NCBI RefSeq assembly: GCF_004193775.1
Contig: NC_041007.1
Coordinates: forward strand, 27,245,323-27,309,322
DNA from: Glycine soja
Taxonomy: Eukaryota > Streptophyta > Magnoliopsida > Fabales > Fabaceae
Direction of reading: 5' to 3'
DNA: 64,000 bases
Below are positions 23,050 through 35,853 of this stretch, in pieces. The notes under the pieces are model-generated. The model saw nothing but the letters and a program-made list of their open reading frames with translations, made no database searches and was not told the DNA's origin. The translations under genes were made by a program, and so were the position numbers. Every line of letters starts with the position of its first letter. The first letter of the stretch is position 1.

Positions 23050-24900
23050 AAAAAGAGGGAATGATCTAAGACTACACAAAGTACAAATATGCAAAGAACA
23101 ACCAAAGAACAGAACGTGTAAGGAGTTAGATGCACGACCTGATCAACTATCTCCTTATAGGTTGAATTCAAAGGGATCAAGAAATAATAGTTATATGTTT
23201 CGTAACCATGAGAAAATGAATTATACATGGAGGGATGAAATGAACTCATCCAACGTTTATAACATTATAGGGATGGATTTTTGGAACATGAATTTTATTA
23301 GAATTAATAGTATTAGTTTAGGACTAATTCCTCAGTGTCCAAAGAGATTGAGCAGACTACAAACAAGAGGCAAAATTTGATACTCTGCGAAATTGTCAGA
23401 AACCTTTTCTTAAACAGGAAGATTATGTTTGTCTGTGTAAGATGACTTGCATTGGTTATACCTTGATGATCCTTAACTTGCGACATTTCTGTTCGTTCAT
23501 GTGCAGCAGTTTTAGATGCTTGCCTTAGTTATAGGCTAATAGCGGATTTAGCAGGACACTTTTTTTATTACTCAATGAAAATTTTACAATATTAATGCTA
23601 CTGTCATTGGATTGGTTGTCACATTTATTTTTTGGTAAATGGTGGCACATATAGAAGGAGTTGGTTAATAAGTAAAGTATTCTTGTAGTAGTGAAGGTCC
23701 TTTAATACAAATATTTTCTTTTTATGTTGCTTAAGGATAATATTAAGGACCCGTTCGTTCGAAAAGAAAGAAAATGAGAATGGAAAGAAATGAACAGTAA
23801 ATTAATGAGATTCATATTTTTACCCTCTAATTTAATTTTCATTTTCATTTTAATTCTTTTTTCTAATTTCTTTTTACTCTACCGAACTGACACTAACAAG
23901 GATAGCCAGCAATGAAATTAAGAAGTAGATTAGGAAAAACCATAAAGCGGAAAATTGTTTGCCTGTTGCGTAAGGCATTTCTGTCTTTTTCTTTTTAATT
24001 GAAAAAAACCAGTGATAAAACAGCAGCCACTGGAGTCACGTGACCATTGGATAAACAAGTGGTTTTGGAGGTTGTGCTAGTCGCACCTGGAGGGTTAAAA
24101 GCTTTGGCTTTTGGTTTTAAATGATTTTAAAAGTCTTTCTTTTAATAAAAAAGTGATAGTAGTATTCAATCATAATTTTTAAATGGTATAAATATGTTTT
24201 ATGGTATTTAATTAAGATTTTTTTAATGAGAATAATAAAATTTGGTAATATTCAATTAGGATAACAACTTATAAAAAGTCTTTTGGTAGTAAAAAAATAT
24301 ACAAATTTCGATGGATTGTTTTTTTAAGAAGAATTTCATAGGTTTCATGAGACTTTTTAGTATAAAATATTTATTAAATAATTTTACTCAAACCCTTAGA
24401 TTTTGTTAGACTATTTTTCGTCTTTTTTTATCGGTTATCAGACATTATTTTCTCTCATTACACATACCCTCTTCTTTCTTTAATATTCTTCGAGATGTGT
24501 GTGCCATATATGTTTTTGCTATTCTTTTGGAATAAAAAATGTCAAATATACTCCTCTCCTATGCTCTTTTTCGTCTATTTTCTAAATTAATGTTTGTCTT
24601 ATGTGTTAGGATCAATCATATTTTTCTTATACTCGTTATGTTCATCACTTACTCACAAAGTTTTTGTGATCCACATAACTCTAACCCTCCTACAAAATTT
24701 CTATCCTTTCCACTCTCTTTTATCCCCGTTAAATATGTAATTGGATTTATCATTAAATAATTGTAATAATTAAAAAAATCAAAAAACCAACATATAATTT
24801 TAAATCTATTGTTAAAATCAAAAACTGAGAATAAGAAAATGTTATTGCAAGAAGGATTAGTATATGAGGACTTAAATGTAGAATCGATTTAATCATTAAA
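23050..24900. other. Intergenic, upstream of the DUF4220 gene
   Basis: No gene or element boundary was recognised. It is AT-rich and contains short open frames that look accidental. Confidence 0.5.
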
Positions 24901-24902
24901 AG

Positions 24903-24904
<2 letters not shown>

Positions 24905-24943
<39 letters not shown>
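24905..24943. repeat. (TA)n microsatellite
   Basis: About 19 uninterrupted TA units. Confidence 0.98.
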
Positions 24944-24946
<3 letters not shown>

Positions 24947-25529
24947 TTTTATTGTTTTATCCAAATTTCATTTTTTAACTAACTCTTGTAATATTGAATG
25001 TGTTTTTAAACCATACCCGATGTTGTGGTTGATTGACAACATCAATTTTTCTAAAAATCAACATTGTTTTTGTGCAACAACATCGATTTTTCTAAAAATC
25101 AATGTTGGTTTTTTTGGAATTTTTTTATATCTTGTCTGTTTTTTTAATTATTTCATCTTAACATACAAATTGAAAAACATAATCAATCTAGACAGTTTCT
25201 ATCAGGCAATTCAAATTTTGTCCATAATAATTGAATATTTACTATTAATTGAAAAAAAATATTTAAAGTAATGAAAGTTAATATATAAAATCTTGTAACC
25301 TAATCTAAATTAACATAACTCTCCAATTCTAAAATTACTTAAACACCTAGTATTTCATTTTTAACTTTTAAATAACATTTTGCCTACTAAATATGAATTG
25401 TCTTTATTGTCTTTGGTCTCAATGGTCTTGGATCAGTAAAATATTACATGATATAATAAAACATAAGTTAATAAATATAAATAATAACAATTATAACAAA
25501 TTGAGTTAGTTTTCAAGTAAACATTTACC

Positions 25530-28356
25530 ATTTCCCAATTATCTTTGAAATCTCCTTGGACTATCGTTGACATCAAATGCATTACGTAGTACCCGCATTC
25601 AGTGCTTCCTTTCTGCCTATTACACTAAATTGAATAGGATATTTAGATATTCAAAGTTAACTGAAAATTAATGTACAAAGTAATAACATAATTTTTAAGG
25701 CATCAAACAATGTTTAAATGACTTTAACTAGAATTCATCTAGCCACATCCTTGGATTTACTTCCTTGACTATTGTTAAAGTCCTTCAAAGGACTGATTAA
25801 TGCATGTGTATTGTACAATTGAAATATTGATGTCAAATACTAATCATAAAGTAAATGTATTACAAAATACAACTGACTTGTTAATAATTCCTTTCAAGTA
25901 CTCGTTAGGCCTATTATGCAAGGAACACAACCCGATAACAACATTGTCCTTAGGACATATAACGATCATTTGCTAATATGCACTATATTGAAGAACATTA
26001 AGTTATTATAGTGCATATATTATTTAAATTGATTTGTTTAGTTTAACTTACTCATTCAAGTAGGCTCTTAGGTAGACATCTCTATGTGAATTCTGCATCT
26101 ATTTCTTAATATAATCTTCTGATTCAAATTGTGATTGTCCAGATCTCTGCATGGACTATGGCTCGAGGAATCCATACACAGAGTCATTTTCCGCTTGCAT
26201 GCTTGTCTCAATCATATGCTTATTGTTGTTAAAATAAAGTGAATTATGTATGAATTTAAAACAATCAGTTAGCTAATATACAATAATGTAAAGTGACTTA
26301 CAAAATCTATAATTGTATAACAAAGATGCTGAGACTTGACCACTGTGTGCTATTTCAGAAATATTTTCATGTTTTATGTACAAGGAGAAGTTATTATTAT
26401 ACACCCCAAATACAGTAGCATCCGATGACACCTCAAAGGCTTGAAGAAAAGTTGTGGGATGGTCAATGTCATTTGGTATAGCGGATTGACATTAGGATCC
26501 GACCAATCTACAGGTTTCGCCAGTCCATCAGCTCTCGTTTATCCTACACAGTTAAAAAACATAAGTGGAGAGAATCAACACTTTATTTGTAATCAATCCT
26601 TTTTTAATAATTCTTAAAAACAAAAAAAATGAAATACATGTTCTGAAAAAGATTTTACAAGATGTGTTAGTCAAGCAAGGAAGGTGTTAAGTATTTGTCC
26701 CACTAACTAAACCTCTTGAGTGGGTACAGGAATGCAAGCATCAGTATGTCGAACTTCCTGAACATCAACCTTGACTTGATCGTTGCCCAAACGGGTGTTG
26801 TGGATGGTCGTTGATCCCTCATAAACTCTTACAAGGGAAACCAAGCGGGAAGGATTGTCATCAACATACAACTCATATTTCTTTGAGTCACCCATGTCTG
26901 ATTCCTGCCCCGAGGTATCAACATAACTTCCTTTTATGCTAACACAAGCAGCAGAAGGACCAATCTTAGGCTCAGGAGGCAATGCAAGTTCTTGTGATTG
27001 CATCTGGCCGAAGAACAACATTAGTTGTTGAGTCACTTTTTCTATGATCGACTCCTCCAGCTGGTCCCTGATTTTTTGTGTCAATTGCTCTAGGTCTTCA
27101 GGAGCCATGGACGTAGACTTGCGGGAGCTTCTTGAAGCAGATCCAAAGTATTGTTTGATTGTGACACTATCTCCAGCAACACGGAAACGACCAGGGTGCT
27201 CTGGTTGCCCAATGACAATAGTCAGTACATCCTAACGTCCATGGGCAACAAAGCTTCCTTGTGGGGCCTATTCTTCCAGGGAATCTGGTAATCAACAGAT
27301 GAACACAAATTTGGTTCACTTATCCAAGAATTATTATAAAAATGACCACTAACAAATGAGAGTCACTTACAATCCTATCTGTAATTTCCTTTGCTGCCTC
27401 AAATGTCATTTGACTAGATTTTTCTGTGTGGGTCATCTTCCACTTCACATGTCGTCTAATGGAAGATGGAGGATCAATAATTGTGTCAGTGCTCTTGGAT
27501 TGGGTTGTTTCCTCTAATTGTTTCTTTTTCTTGTCATCCATAAACTTTTATTCTAGAAAAGCATAACCTCCACGAGACAACACGTGAGGGACAATGTTTT
27601 GTTTCTTAATGGCCTGCGCCATCTTTCAAACATCTTGTAATAGTTACAGATTAAGATAACTTAATATGTTTGACAATAATGCGTAAATATGAAGTTTAAT
27701 AAACAATCAAAATCAACTAACCTCCCATGAAGGATCTCTACGATTTTGACAAAACTAGTTCCATTTCTCTTTGCTTATGTCGTACTTTTCACATACTTTA
27801 TCATTGTCGTCCTCCTTGTCGTCTGCTAGAACCCATTTGGAGGTCAAATCTGACTTAAACTGCCTCCATCGCTCTCTTACAGTCTGAAGTATTTTTTTTT
27901 CTTTGTCCTCAAATCGGAAGATGCTTTAGGAATATCAAATTCATCATGCGATACAATAAATACATTTTATAGTTAGTCAATTACAATTTAAGAAATTTAG
28001 TACAATCAATTACAACAACATTCAACATTTGATTGAAATACCTGAATATCTTCCTAGATCAAATTCTTTTGAGTTGTAGGGACTTGTTTCCAATTATCAT
28101 ATGTAACATCCACCTTATCGCAAACAATGATCACCAAATACATTCTTAATTTCTTTCTGTGGGAAGCATCAGCTTTTGCAGTGGTAAGATCCACATCAAC
28201 CATTAGTCTCTCCACCCCAACTGGTCTAGTAGCCAATGATCTGAGCCGTGTTGTTTTTCTTGTCTTCTTCGACGTAGAAAGTGAAGGTGTTGCTGACTCA
28301 GGAAGAGGAGGAGGGGAGCTGGGTGGTGTAGCCATGTGCCTATTAAAAAACAACAT
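25530..28356 (-). pseudogene. CACTA-encoded protein with Ulp1-like C-terminus, broken
   Basis: Recognisable minus-strand pieces in order are: N-terminal MATPPSSPPPLPES and TSKKTRKTTRLRSLATRPVG (28054-28356), ending in a stop where WEDIQ is usual; a middle piece with PPSSIRRHVKWKMT and EAAKEI (27320-27541); and a coiled segment with EDLEQLTQKIRDQLEESI and VSLVRVYEGSTT (26707-27108). At the 3' side are Ulp1/C48-protease-like blocks: PQLFFKPL (about 26440), MQRSGQSQFES (about 26130-26165), CSLHNRPNEYLKGII (about 25880-25930) and GSTECGYYVMH (about 25570-25610). The Cys block is kept, but where a His-Trp pair is expected the sequence is Tyr-stop (25973-25978). Family identity is from memory of soybean CACTA proteins. 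Confidence 0.75.
27004..27413 (-). repeat. Internal duplication, copy A
   Basis: This exon-intron piece of the CACTA ORF recurs at 28703-29108 with small changes, and its left-hand 140 bp (from about 27272 to 27413) occurs a third time at 28554-28700. Confidence 0.85.
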
Positions 28357-28553
28357 TAATTAAACTCAACTGAAAATTATATTAAGTTATGTAATTAAAA
28401 TTGTGAAAGCAAGTAAATATAAAATAAATTATATTATATGATGTTAATTAATTATATTTCATCATGACCATTACGATTTGCATGGACGTCGTCAACTTTT
28501 TCTTCTCCGTTGATGTTAGGCAGCATTTGTGTGGAGAACCAAATGAGAGTCAC

Positions 28554-29108
28554 TTTTTCTAGGGAATCCTGTAATCAACAGATGAAACAAATTTGGTTCA
28601 CTTATCCAAGAATTATTATAGAAATGACCACTAACAAATGAGAGTCACTTACAATCCTATCTGCAATTTCCTTTGCTGCTTTAGACGTCATATGAAATTT
28701 GGCTAAAGAACAACATTAGTTGTTGAGTCACTTTTTCTATGATCGACTCCTCCAATTGGTCCCTAATTTTTTGTGTCAGTTGCTCTAGGTCTTCGGGAGC
28801 CATGGACGTAGACATGCGGGAGCTTCTTGAAGCAGGTCCAAAGTATTGTTTGATTGTAAAACTATCTCCAGCAACACAGAAACGACCAGGGTGCTCTAGT
28901 TGCCCAATGATAGTAGTCAGTACATCATGACGTCCATAGGCGACAAAGCTTCCTTGTGAGGCCTATTCTTCTAGGGAATCCTGTAATCAACAGATGAAAC
29001 AAATTTGGTTCACTTATCCAAGAACTATTATAAAAATGACCACTAACAAATGAGAGTCACTTACAATCCTATCTGCAATTTCCTTTGTTGTCTCAAACGT
29101 CATTTGAA
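28554..29108 (-). repeat. Internal duplication, copies B and C
   Basis: 28703-29108 repeats 27004-27413, including the GAAGAACAACATTAG block and the CGACCAGGGTGCTCT block. 28554-28700 repeats only the end part around AATCAACAGATGAA and ACCACTAACAAATG. All three are direct repeats. Confidence 0.85.
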
Positions 29109-30222
29109 ATTATTTTTTAATCTTTAGTTACACTAAAATCATTAACGAGTTAAAAGTTAACAAACCCTTAAAGTTTATACTAGCCATCATGTTTGGGGTC
29201 ATTTTTAGTTTAATGTTTTTCAATTATAACAATTTAATAACACTTTTTTCTTCTATTTTTAGTTTTAAAATTTTGTTATCAATATTACCATTTTTCTTTA
29301 ACAAGTTCATTAAAAAGGTTTGACACTCTTCACATAAAGTTGTGATGAGAAGATCTGTAGTGAAAAATAAAAATAAAAAATATTTAAGTTTCTATGGACT
29401 TTTGTCATAAAAATATTTACCTTTTTTAAAAAAATATTTGAGTTTTAAAAAAATCAATATCAACTTTAATGTGCAATATGCTGTAGGATTTTCCATAATA
29501 ATCAGTTAATCACCTTTGTCCATTATTCCATCCATTTCTTTTATCCATCATTTAAGGTTATCATGCACAAAATAATTAAAAATACTTTTACTAAAATATT
29601 TAGTATTTTTTAATATATATTTTATCTCTCATTCATTACTTTAGTATTTTATACAATTTTTTTCTTTCTATTCTATAAGGATATAGTTGAAAATATAATA
29701 ATTGATGTCATATTAAAATTTTAAAATTATAGATAAATAAAAAACCATTTTTCTCAAAATAAAGTGTTACTTGTTGATTAAAATTATACTAGGCACTGTT
29801 CAATGTACAACATAGAGAGAGTAAAAACAGAGCGACTTTACTAAGAGCGACTTTACTAATTGTTAAAATAAAAAATTAATTCAAATACAATGATATTTTT
29901 ATACTCACATTTAATTATATACAAATGGAATTATTAACTTTAAGAATAATCATTTTAACAAAAAATCATTTATATTAATGTTTAATTAAAAGAATTACTA
30001 ATTAATACTCTTAGAATATTTGTTAAGAAATTTTAAAAAGTATTTTTTAAACATTATAAGAAGGCGTAAAAAAATCATATCATTGTTGACTATTTAGACC
30101 TTTAGTTTTAGGAAGTAGAAAGAAATCAGTGACTTCTATGAGCACTAGAACACAAGTTACAATAAGTTTAACTGAATTTGACCTTTGGAGTACATGCAGA
30201 ATCGAAAAACCTATAGCCATAG

Positions 30223-30414
30223 TCATACAAGAATCGCATTCATCAGCAGTACCACATAACACACAACAACCTTCCAATCGGTGACACTCACAGTCACAGT
30301 CACAGACTCCACACTAGCATCTTTGGTCAAATTAGACCCTCCTGCATCAAACACTGTTGTGGCATACATAGGCGATATAAATTGAAACCATTTTCTTGTC
30401 TCATGATAACTCAA
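30223..30414 (-). other. Unidentified exon-like open frame in CACTA 1
   Basis: A 63-residue minus-strand frame begins MSYHETRKWFQFISP and runs through FDAGGSNLTKDASVES. It does not belong to the usual CACTA ORF as I know it. It could be a further captured exon or chance. Confidence 0.25.
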
Positions 30415-30828
30415 ACAAACTCAATGCACTGTCAAATTCTAATGATATCCTATTCCAACCTATATTGGCACAACAATTCAAAATACAATTTATATCATAT
30501 TCAAGTATAAATTCAGTACACATTTATTTATCAATGAAAGCTTTCTTTCAACCATACCTTAACAGAAAGTAACTAGTGCACAGATTGGCTAGTAAAGCAG
30601 GGATCATGTTCCTCAGCTTGCTGAACAAATTAGAACTTCACAAATTGGAATTCCTAAATAAGGTTTGATAAAAAAAAATATTACATCTCTTTTTTTAGGA
30701 ATTTCAGTAATTTTACACATAAAAATATGAGTAAAGATATGATTATTCCTAATTAAGGTTTTCTTTTGTTCTCGTGGAGTATTTTGAATGATAAAAAAAT
30801 AAAAATCACTCACTTATTCTTGTTACAG

Positions 30829-30948
30829 ATTAGACTTGGACCTGTGAAATGGCTAAAAAGCTATACATTTGAGACAGTAATTGAACTTCAGAAAAAGGGA
30901 GTAAAAATATGTCGTTTTCCTGCTCTAGGAATTGCCATTATTTATCCC
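30829..30948 (+). pseudogene. Ferrochelatase fragment captured in CACTA 1
   Basis: After a good acceptor (TTGTTACAG) the plus strand reads RLGPVKWLKSYTFETVIEL and then QKKGVK. This closely follows the plant ferrochelatase segment R-x-GPVxWLKxYTxE. The continuation CRFPALGIA resembles the later RVPALG block, as if the sequence between had been deleted. Ferrochelatase inserts iron into protoporphyrin in plastids. The piece is tiny, ends in TAA at 30949, and is opposite in strand to the CACTA ORF. Identification from memory of the family. Confidence 0.62.
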
Positions 30949-31145
30949 TAACTGGACGGTGAATGCATTTGTGGTGCTCTGGGTTCTGGTAGTGGCCTTT
31001 GGGTTTTTGAGAGTAGGCAAGCATCACAAAGTTCTTTTAAGTTAAAGAACAACACAAATGCAACTTCAACACAACACCAAACCACCACTTATGCAATTGT
31101 CGAGAGCCAAAACAAGCCTTTAACTCATAACAAGAGAGTGTACCT

Positions 31146-31355
31146 TTAACTTAACAATTCGAACAACAACGGGAGCCTCGAGGCGCAATGACAGCTGTAG
31201 CGCAATGTAGTAGAAAAGCCACCGCTGACGCGGTGGTGGACAACGAGTCGTGTGGTGGCATAAACAGTGGGTGGTGGTGGACGACGAGGTTTCTTGAGGC
31301 GTAGTGGCGGAATAGAGAAATATTTGGAGGGTTTTGAGAGAGACGATGGTTTCAA
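31146..31355 (-). other. Leader region of CACTA 1 with a proline-rich short ORF
   Basis: This locally GC-rich block near the 5' terminus on the minus strand holds a 69-residue frame with KKPRRPPPPTVYATT. It has no recognised domain; such blocks are common between the subterminal repeats and the coding part of these elements. Confidence 0.35.
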
Positions 31356-31953
31356 GTGGCTCGCAGGAATGGGAAATAGGGTCTTATTTAAAGCATCAAT
31401 ATCGATTTTGTTAGGTTTTTTTTTTAAAAAAAAAATAGATGTTTTCTAAGCAAGCACAACTCGACTTTTTAAAAATTGATGTTAAGAGGGGATCTCAACA
31501 TAGGTTTTTAAGAAACTGATGTTCTTGGTGCTTATCAAATATTAATTTTCAAAAATCCATGTTGAGATTGCTTTGTTAACATTGTTTTTTAATGAACTAA
31601 TGTTAATGATGACATTTTATTTACAAAAATGATATTGGATATTTGTTAACATCATTTTGATCATAATCGATATTAATAGTGCGATGTTAAAAGTCCATTT
31701 TTTAGTAATGGTTTATAAAAAGTTGGATTAGAAATTTATTATACATCAAAATACATAATTAAATTAATCACACATACTATCATTTTTATTTATATTAATA
31801 ATAAAGTTATGTTAAAATCCTTTCGGAAAATTTAACAAACTAAATTAATCTTTATATAAAAAAATTTTAAAATAATTTAATTAACTAAATATATATTTAA
31901 CTATAAAACTAATTTATTTGTATTTTTTTAATAAAACGTATATAAGAATTTAT

Positions 31954-31958
<5 letters not shown>

Positions 31959-31993
<35 letters not shown>
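31959..31993. repeat. (TA)n microsatellite
   Basis: An uninterrupted run of about 17 TA units. Confidence 0.98.
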
Positions 31994-31996
<3 letters not shown>

Positions 31997-33030
31997 AACA
32001 AAACAAAATATAAAAAAGTAATAGGACAAAGATTGGTATAGAGCAAATAATTATATATTAAGTTATACCCGTACCGGTCAAGCGATTATTTCCCATCAAA
32101 GGACCAAACCGAATGAGTATCCAAAGGTTCATAGGTTTTTGCCATGCTTATTTTCAAATCTCATAGATTATAATATTCAATGTTAAGTTCATAATAACAT
32201 CAATTTTACAATCAAATTATTGATTATGTAATTAATAATTAAAACATTTATTTATTGAGAGTAAGATTAAAAAATCTATTATACATCAAAATACATTATT
32301 AAATTAATCATTAAAACTATAATTGCAATTATGTTAGTCTTTAAATAATCAAGTTATGTTTAAATTCTTTTAGTATATTTCACCATATAAATTAATCTTT
32401 ATATTAGAATTTTTTCAAAAATAATTTAATTAACCAAATATATATTTATAAATTAATTTGAGCCTATGGTATTAACTAAATTAATAATAATAATTTATTT
32501 TTCCATTTAAAAATATTAAATAGGTAAGCATTTATTTTTGTTCAAATGTATTTTTAAAAACATGTGGTTAAGAAATACATTTAATTTTTTATTTTATTAA
32601 AAAAATTTATTATTTATTTTGTCATTTTGTTTCTCTTATTTATAACTGCTGTCATTTTTGTCATTCAATATCACTTATATAATTTTGTTTGGCATTAGCT
32701 ACCATTAAGGGTTTGTAGTTTACTGGTTAGCATTTATCCAATCGATTGCCAAGTCATTGGTTTGAACCTAGTTTGCATCAAATATTGATTATTTTTTAAA
32801 TACAGTAACCAGTGCGTCTCTCAAGCCCAACCGTAACAGCAACACGCTATTTACAATTTGTTCGATACCACGATTGGAATTGTTAAGAAAAATCTAATTT
32901 ACGAGCGTATCACTATTTTTTTTTTAATTGAAGGATACATAATACCAAAGATCAAAGTATTCTTCAATTAAGTATTGCTAAAGATCAATGGGTATCCAAA
33001 AATGAAAGATAAAAGTGGTGTAGGTAAATA
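31994..33030. other. Unassigned AT-rich spacer
   Basis: No gene or repeat boundary was seen. A sequence near 32700-32800 (TTAGCATTTATCCAATCGATTGCC) resembles neither a tRNA nor a known element. Confidence 0.4.
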
Positions 33031-33034
33031 AACA

Positions 33035-34350
33035 ACAAATACTTAATTATAAAATTTGTTGTTCTATTTCATTAAATTTGTTCCCCTATTTTTTAATTTA
33101 TTAAGTTATTTTATATTTTAAAATTTACTATTTGAGTCTCAATTGGAGTGAGAAATACACTTTTTATCTACGACATCCAAGTGCTTATTTAAATATTTAA
33201 TGTTAAATATATTTTTAATATAAGTTTTATGAAAAAAATAGTTCAATATTTAAATTTTATTCTTTTTTAATTTATTATATTTTTATAATTTTATATAATA
33301 TTTTTTAAAATATAATATATAAGATTAAATTCTATTTTCACATAAATTAGAATATGTATATTTATATAAATTTTATTTTTATTTTATATAATAATTTATC
33401 TTTTAAAATAATGCTTGTGATTTAGTGATAACATTTTTTTATCTATATTAAGATATTCATATTAGTTATTGTAATATAGATAAAAACATGTTGTCAATAA
33501 ATCACATATATAAATATTTTAAAAAATAGAAAATACTATTATCTTATTTAATTACATATCTTTACTATATTATTTAATTCTTTAAAAAAAATTGCATACC
33601 TGATTAAAAAAAGTTAAATATAAATAAATAAAATATTATTATAATAAATAATAAGAATATCTTAATATAGGTAAAAAAAATACTATCATTAAATAACATA
33701 TATAAATATTTTAAAAGATAATAAAATACTGTCATTTTATGAAATTATAATTTATATAAAAATATACATAAAGATAAAACTTATATTATATCTTTACTGT
33801 ATAAAATAAGTTTTGAATAATATGATAAAAATACATAAGATTATAAAAATATAATATATAAATTAAAAATGAAGCTTATATAAGTTTACATATTCTAAAT
33901 TTGTGTGAAAATAGAATTTAATCTTATATATTAAATTTTAAGAAAGGATATATAAGATTATAAAAATATAATAAATTAAAAAAGAAAAAAATTTGAATTT
34001 TAAACTATTTTGGCATAAAACTTATATTAATACTATATTTTACATTAAATATCTAAATGAGCACCTAGGTGTAGTGGTAAATGAGTGTGTTATTCACTCT
34101 AAGTATCATGATTTTTGTCCTACCTCAAACATTTTTTAAGTTCTTATTTTTTAAGAAAATTTTGGTCAACTTTCTAGTCTAGTCAATGTTTAAAATTTAA
34201 CTATGGTTAAAATCAGCTCTGGGGAGTCAAATAGTAAATTTTAAAATATAAGAGAACTCGGTTAGTGAATTAAAAAATAGGGGAACTGATTTGGCGAAAT
34301 AGACAAAATAAGGGAACAATTGTTGCAATTAAGCCAACAATAAACTGTAT
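33035..34350. mobile_element. Large inverted-repeat (foldback) element
   Basis: The left arm (about 33035-33360) is, as reverse complement, recognisably the right arm (about 33890-34350). Matching blocks include TCAAATAGTAAATTTTAAAA, AATTAAAAAATAGGGGAAC and ACATTAAATATTTAAATAAG (one or two changes). The centre is AT-rich and itself folds around 33440-33540. There is no coding sequence. The form fits a long-TIR MITE or a Mutator-like deletion derivative, but terminal target duplications were not resolved, so the class is open. Confidence 0.72.
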
Positions 34351-34683
34351 TTATAAGTCATTAGAATAAAGTTAGAAGGGTAAATATCAAGTAGGAATTA
34401 TATATGCAAATTTTTAAGAATGGTTTCATCACAATTGATAGTTAGGCAAAAGATTTATTTCAAATACTAATCATAATATTTCATTTTATCAATTCAAATA
34501 AGATTCTTGAGTAGAACCAGAAAAATTCAAAAAATTTACAAACAAAAAATTAAGCCCTTGCATTCAAAGTCAAATCACCATTCAACTTTAAAGAGGATAT
34601 CATCAATTGAAGTCACGAGTTTCGAATGTATGTGAAATTTTTTTAAAAAAATGTCAATATACACCATAGAAGAATTTATGTTC

Positions 34684-35640
34684 TCATAAATATGAATTTG
34701 AAGTAGTGTTGAATTTATGACATAGGCACCCATTATAGATTTTGGAAAACAACATTGGTGGCTGTTGTTGATGGTTTTTTTTATCTTTGCCATGAATTAA
34801 TATCTTCATGCCATGTTTACTTTTGACCCTAGAAACTGCCACGCAGAGTTGCCTGTGGCTAAAAACAGGCTTGGGCAAGTACAATTGACATTATCTAATT
34901 ACTCTCCTTGTGATTTATTAATTGTCATAGCAAATGAGAATAATTAAAAATTGTCTTCTAATAAGCTTAATGGCCATGGTGATTGAGAAGGAGACATACA
35001 TTATGGGAATGCAAATCATGCTTCCATTTTGCTTTTTAGACATGACTCTTGCTTCAATAACATGGTTTGCTAGTCTTGTAACCACCAACCTAGTACCATT
35101 GCATAACCCTTGTGATTGATACATGTTCCTTAAAAGCATTATTGGGGTACCCACCTTTAGTTTTATCTTATGATTAGGAAGACCAAATGTTCTCAAACTA
35201 TTGAGAAATTCACTTGTGACCACTTCAAGTGCATTTCATTCAACCATTTTTGACTTGTCAATTGAATAAGAACTTAGATATTCCCTTTGATCACCTGAAA
35301 ACAATTCATTAATAAAAACATTGTAGAATCAATATTAATTATTAAATCAATTGATTTATTTGTTGAGATACCTGGAATTAAAGAAAAAACATAATCTTTA
35401 ATTTGATCAACAACCTTAATTGTGGATGCTAGAATCGCTCTAGACCGCAATAAATCATCATCTTTGTATTGTTGAGTCAAATTAGGATATGTACTATAAA
35501 CAATGGAAGCTATCGGATCATCAAAGTTTGTTATTAAGAATTCATTAGGAATATCAATGGGAGCATAATCATCATTTGGTTCTAAAAGTTTTCCATTTCC
35601 AATATCTAGTATCCATTTTGAGTATTTATTGATTTCTAAA
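34684..35640 (-). pseudogene. Helitron-type PIF1 helicase, C-terminal remnant
   Basis: Minus-strand pieces follow the C-terminal part of plant Helitron helicases: KWILDIGNGK (about 35610), IPNEFLI and SIVYSTYPN, RAILASTIKVVDQIKDYV (35395-35460), FGLPNHKIKLKVGTPIMLLRN and GLCNGTRLVVTRL (35070-35190), then LPKPVFSHRQLCVAVSRV (34830-34880). Several frameshifts separate them, and the segment that normally carries SQGQ motif VI is eroded. The protein would unwind DNA during rolling-circle transposition. No Helitron ends or Rep domain were found. Confidence 0.82.
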
Positions 35641-35853
35641 GATGTAATGGAGACATTATGTGTATGGTGGTAAGTTTGATGTTTTTAGTGATCATAAGAG
35701 TTTAAAATTTTTATTTGATTAGAAAGAGTTAAATATGAGACTAAGAAGATGGATGGAACTTCTAAAGAACTATGGCTTTGAATTGCATTACCATCCAGGG
35801 AAGGCAAATGCATGTAGTTGCATATGCATAAGTAATCCTTACATATTTCTTCC
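35641..35853 (+). pseudogene. Ty3/gypsy pol (RNase H) remnant, left part
   Basis: The plus strand reads YGGKFDVFSDHKSLKYLF, a stop, then KELNMRLRRWMELLKNY and ELHYHPGKAN, the RNase H region of plant gypsy pol. Indels after HPGKAN shift the frame. The sequence is interrupted at 35854 by CACTA element 2 and resumes at 40650. Confidence 0.85.

Larger units (their letters stand above)
25020..31710 (-). mobile_element. CACTA (En/Spm) element 1, degraded
   Basis: Both ends carry AACATCGATTTTT-type inverted subterminal repeats (25020-25110 and 31395-31695). The right end reads TTTTTTAGTAATG, one base from the complement of a CACTACTAAAAAA terminus (31698-31710). No clear CACTA terminus was seen at the left, so that boundary is approximate. 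It carries, on the minus strand, a broken En/Spm-type ORF with an Ulp1-like end. A proline-rich leader lies at 31146-31355 and a captured ferrochelatase piece on the plus strand. No TNP2-type transposase was recognised, so it is probably non-autonomous. Confidence 0.72.
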
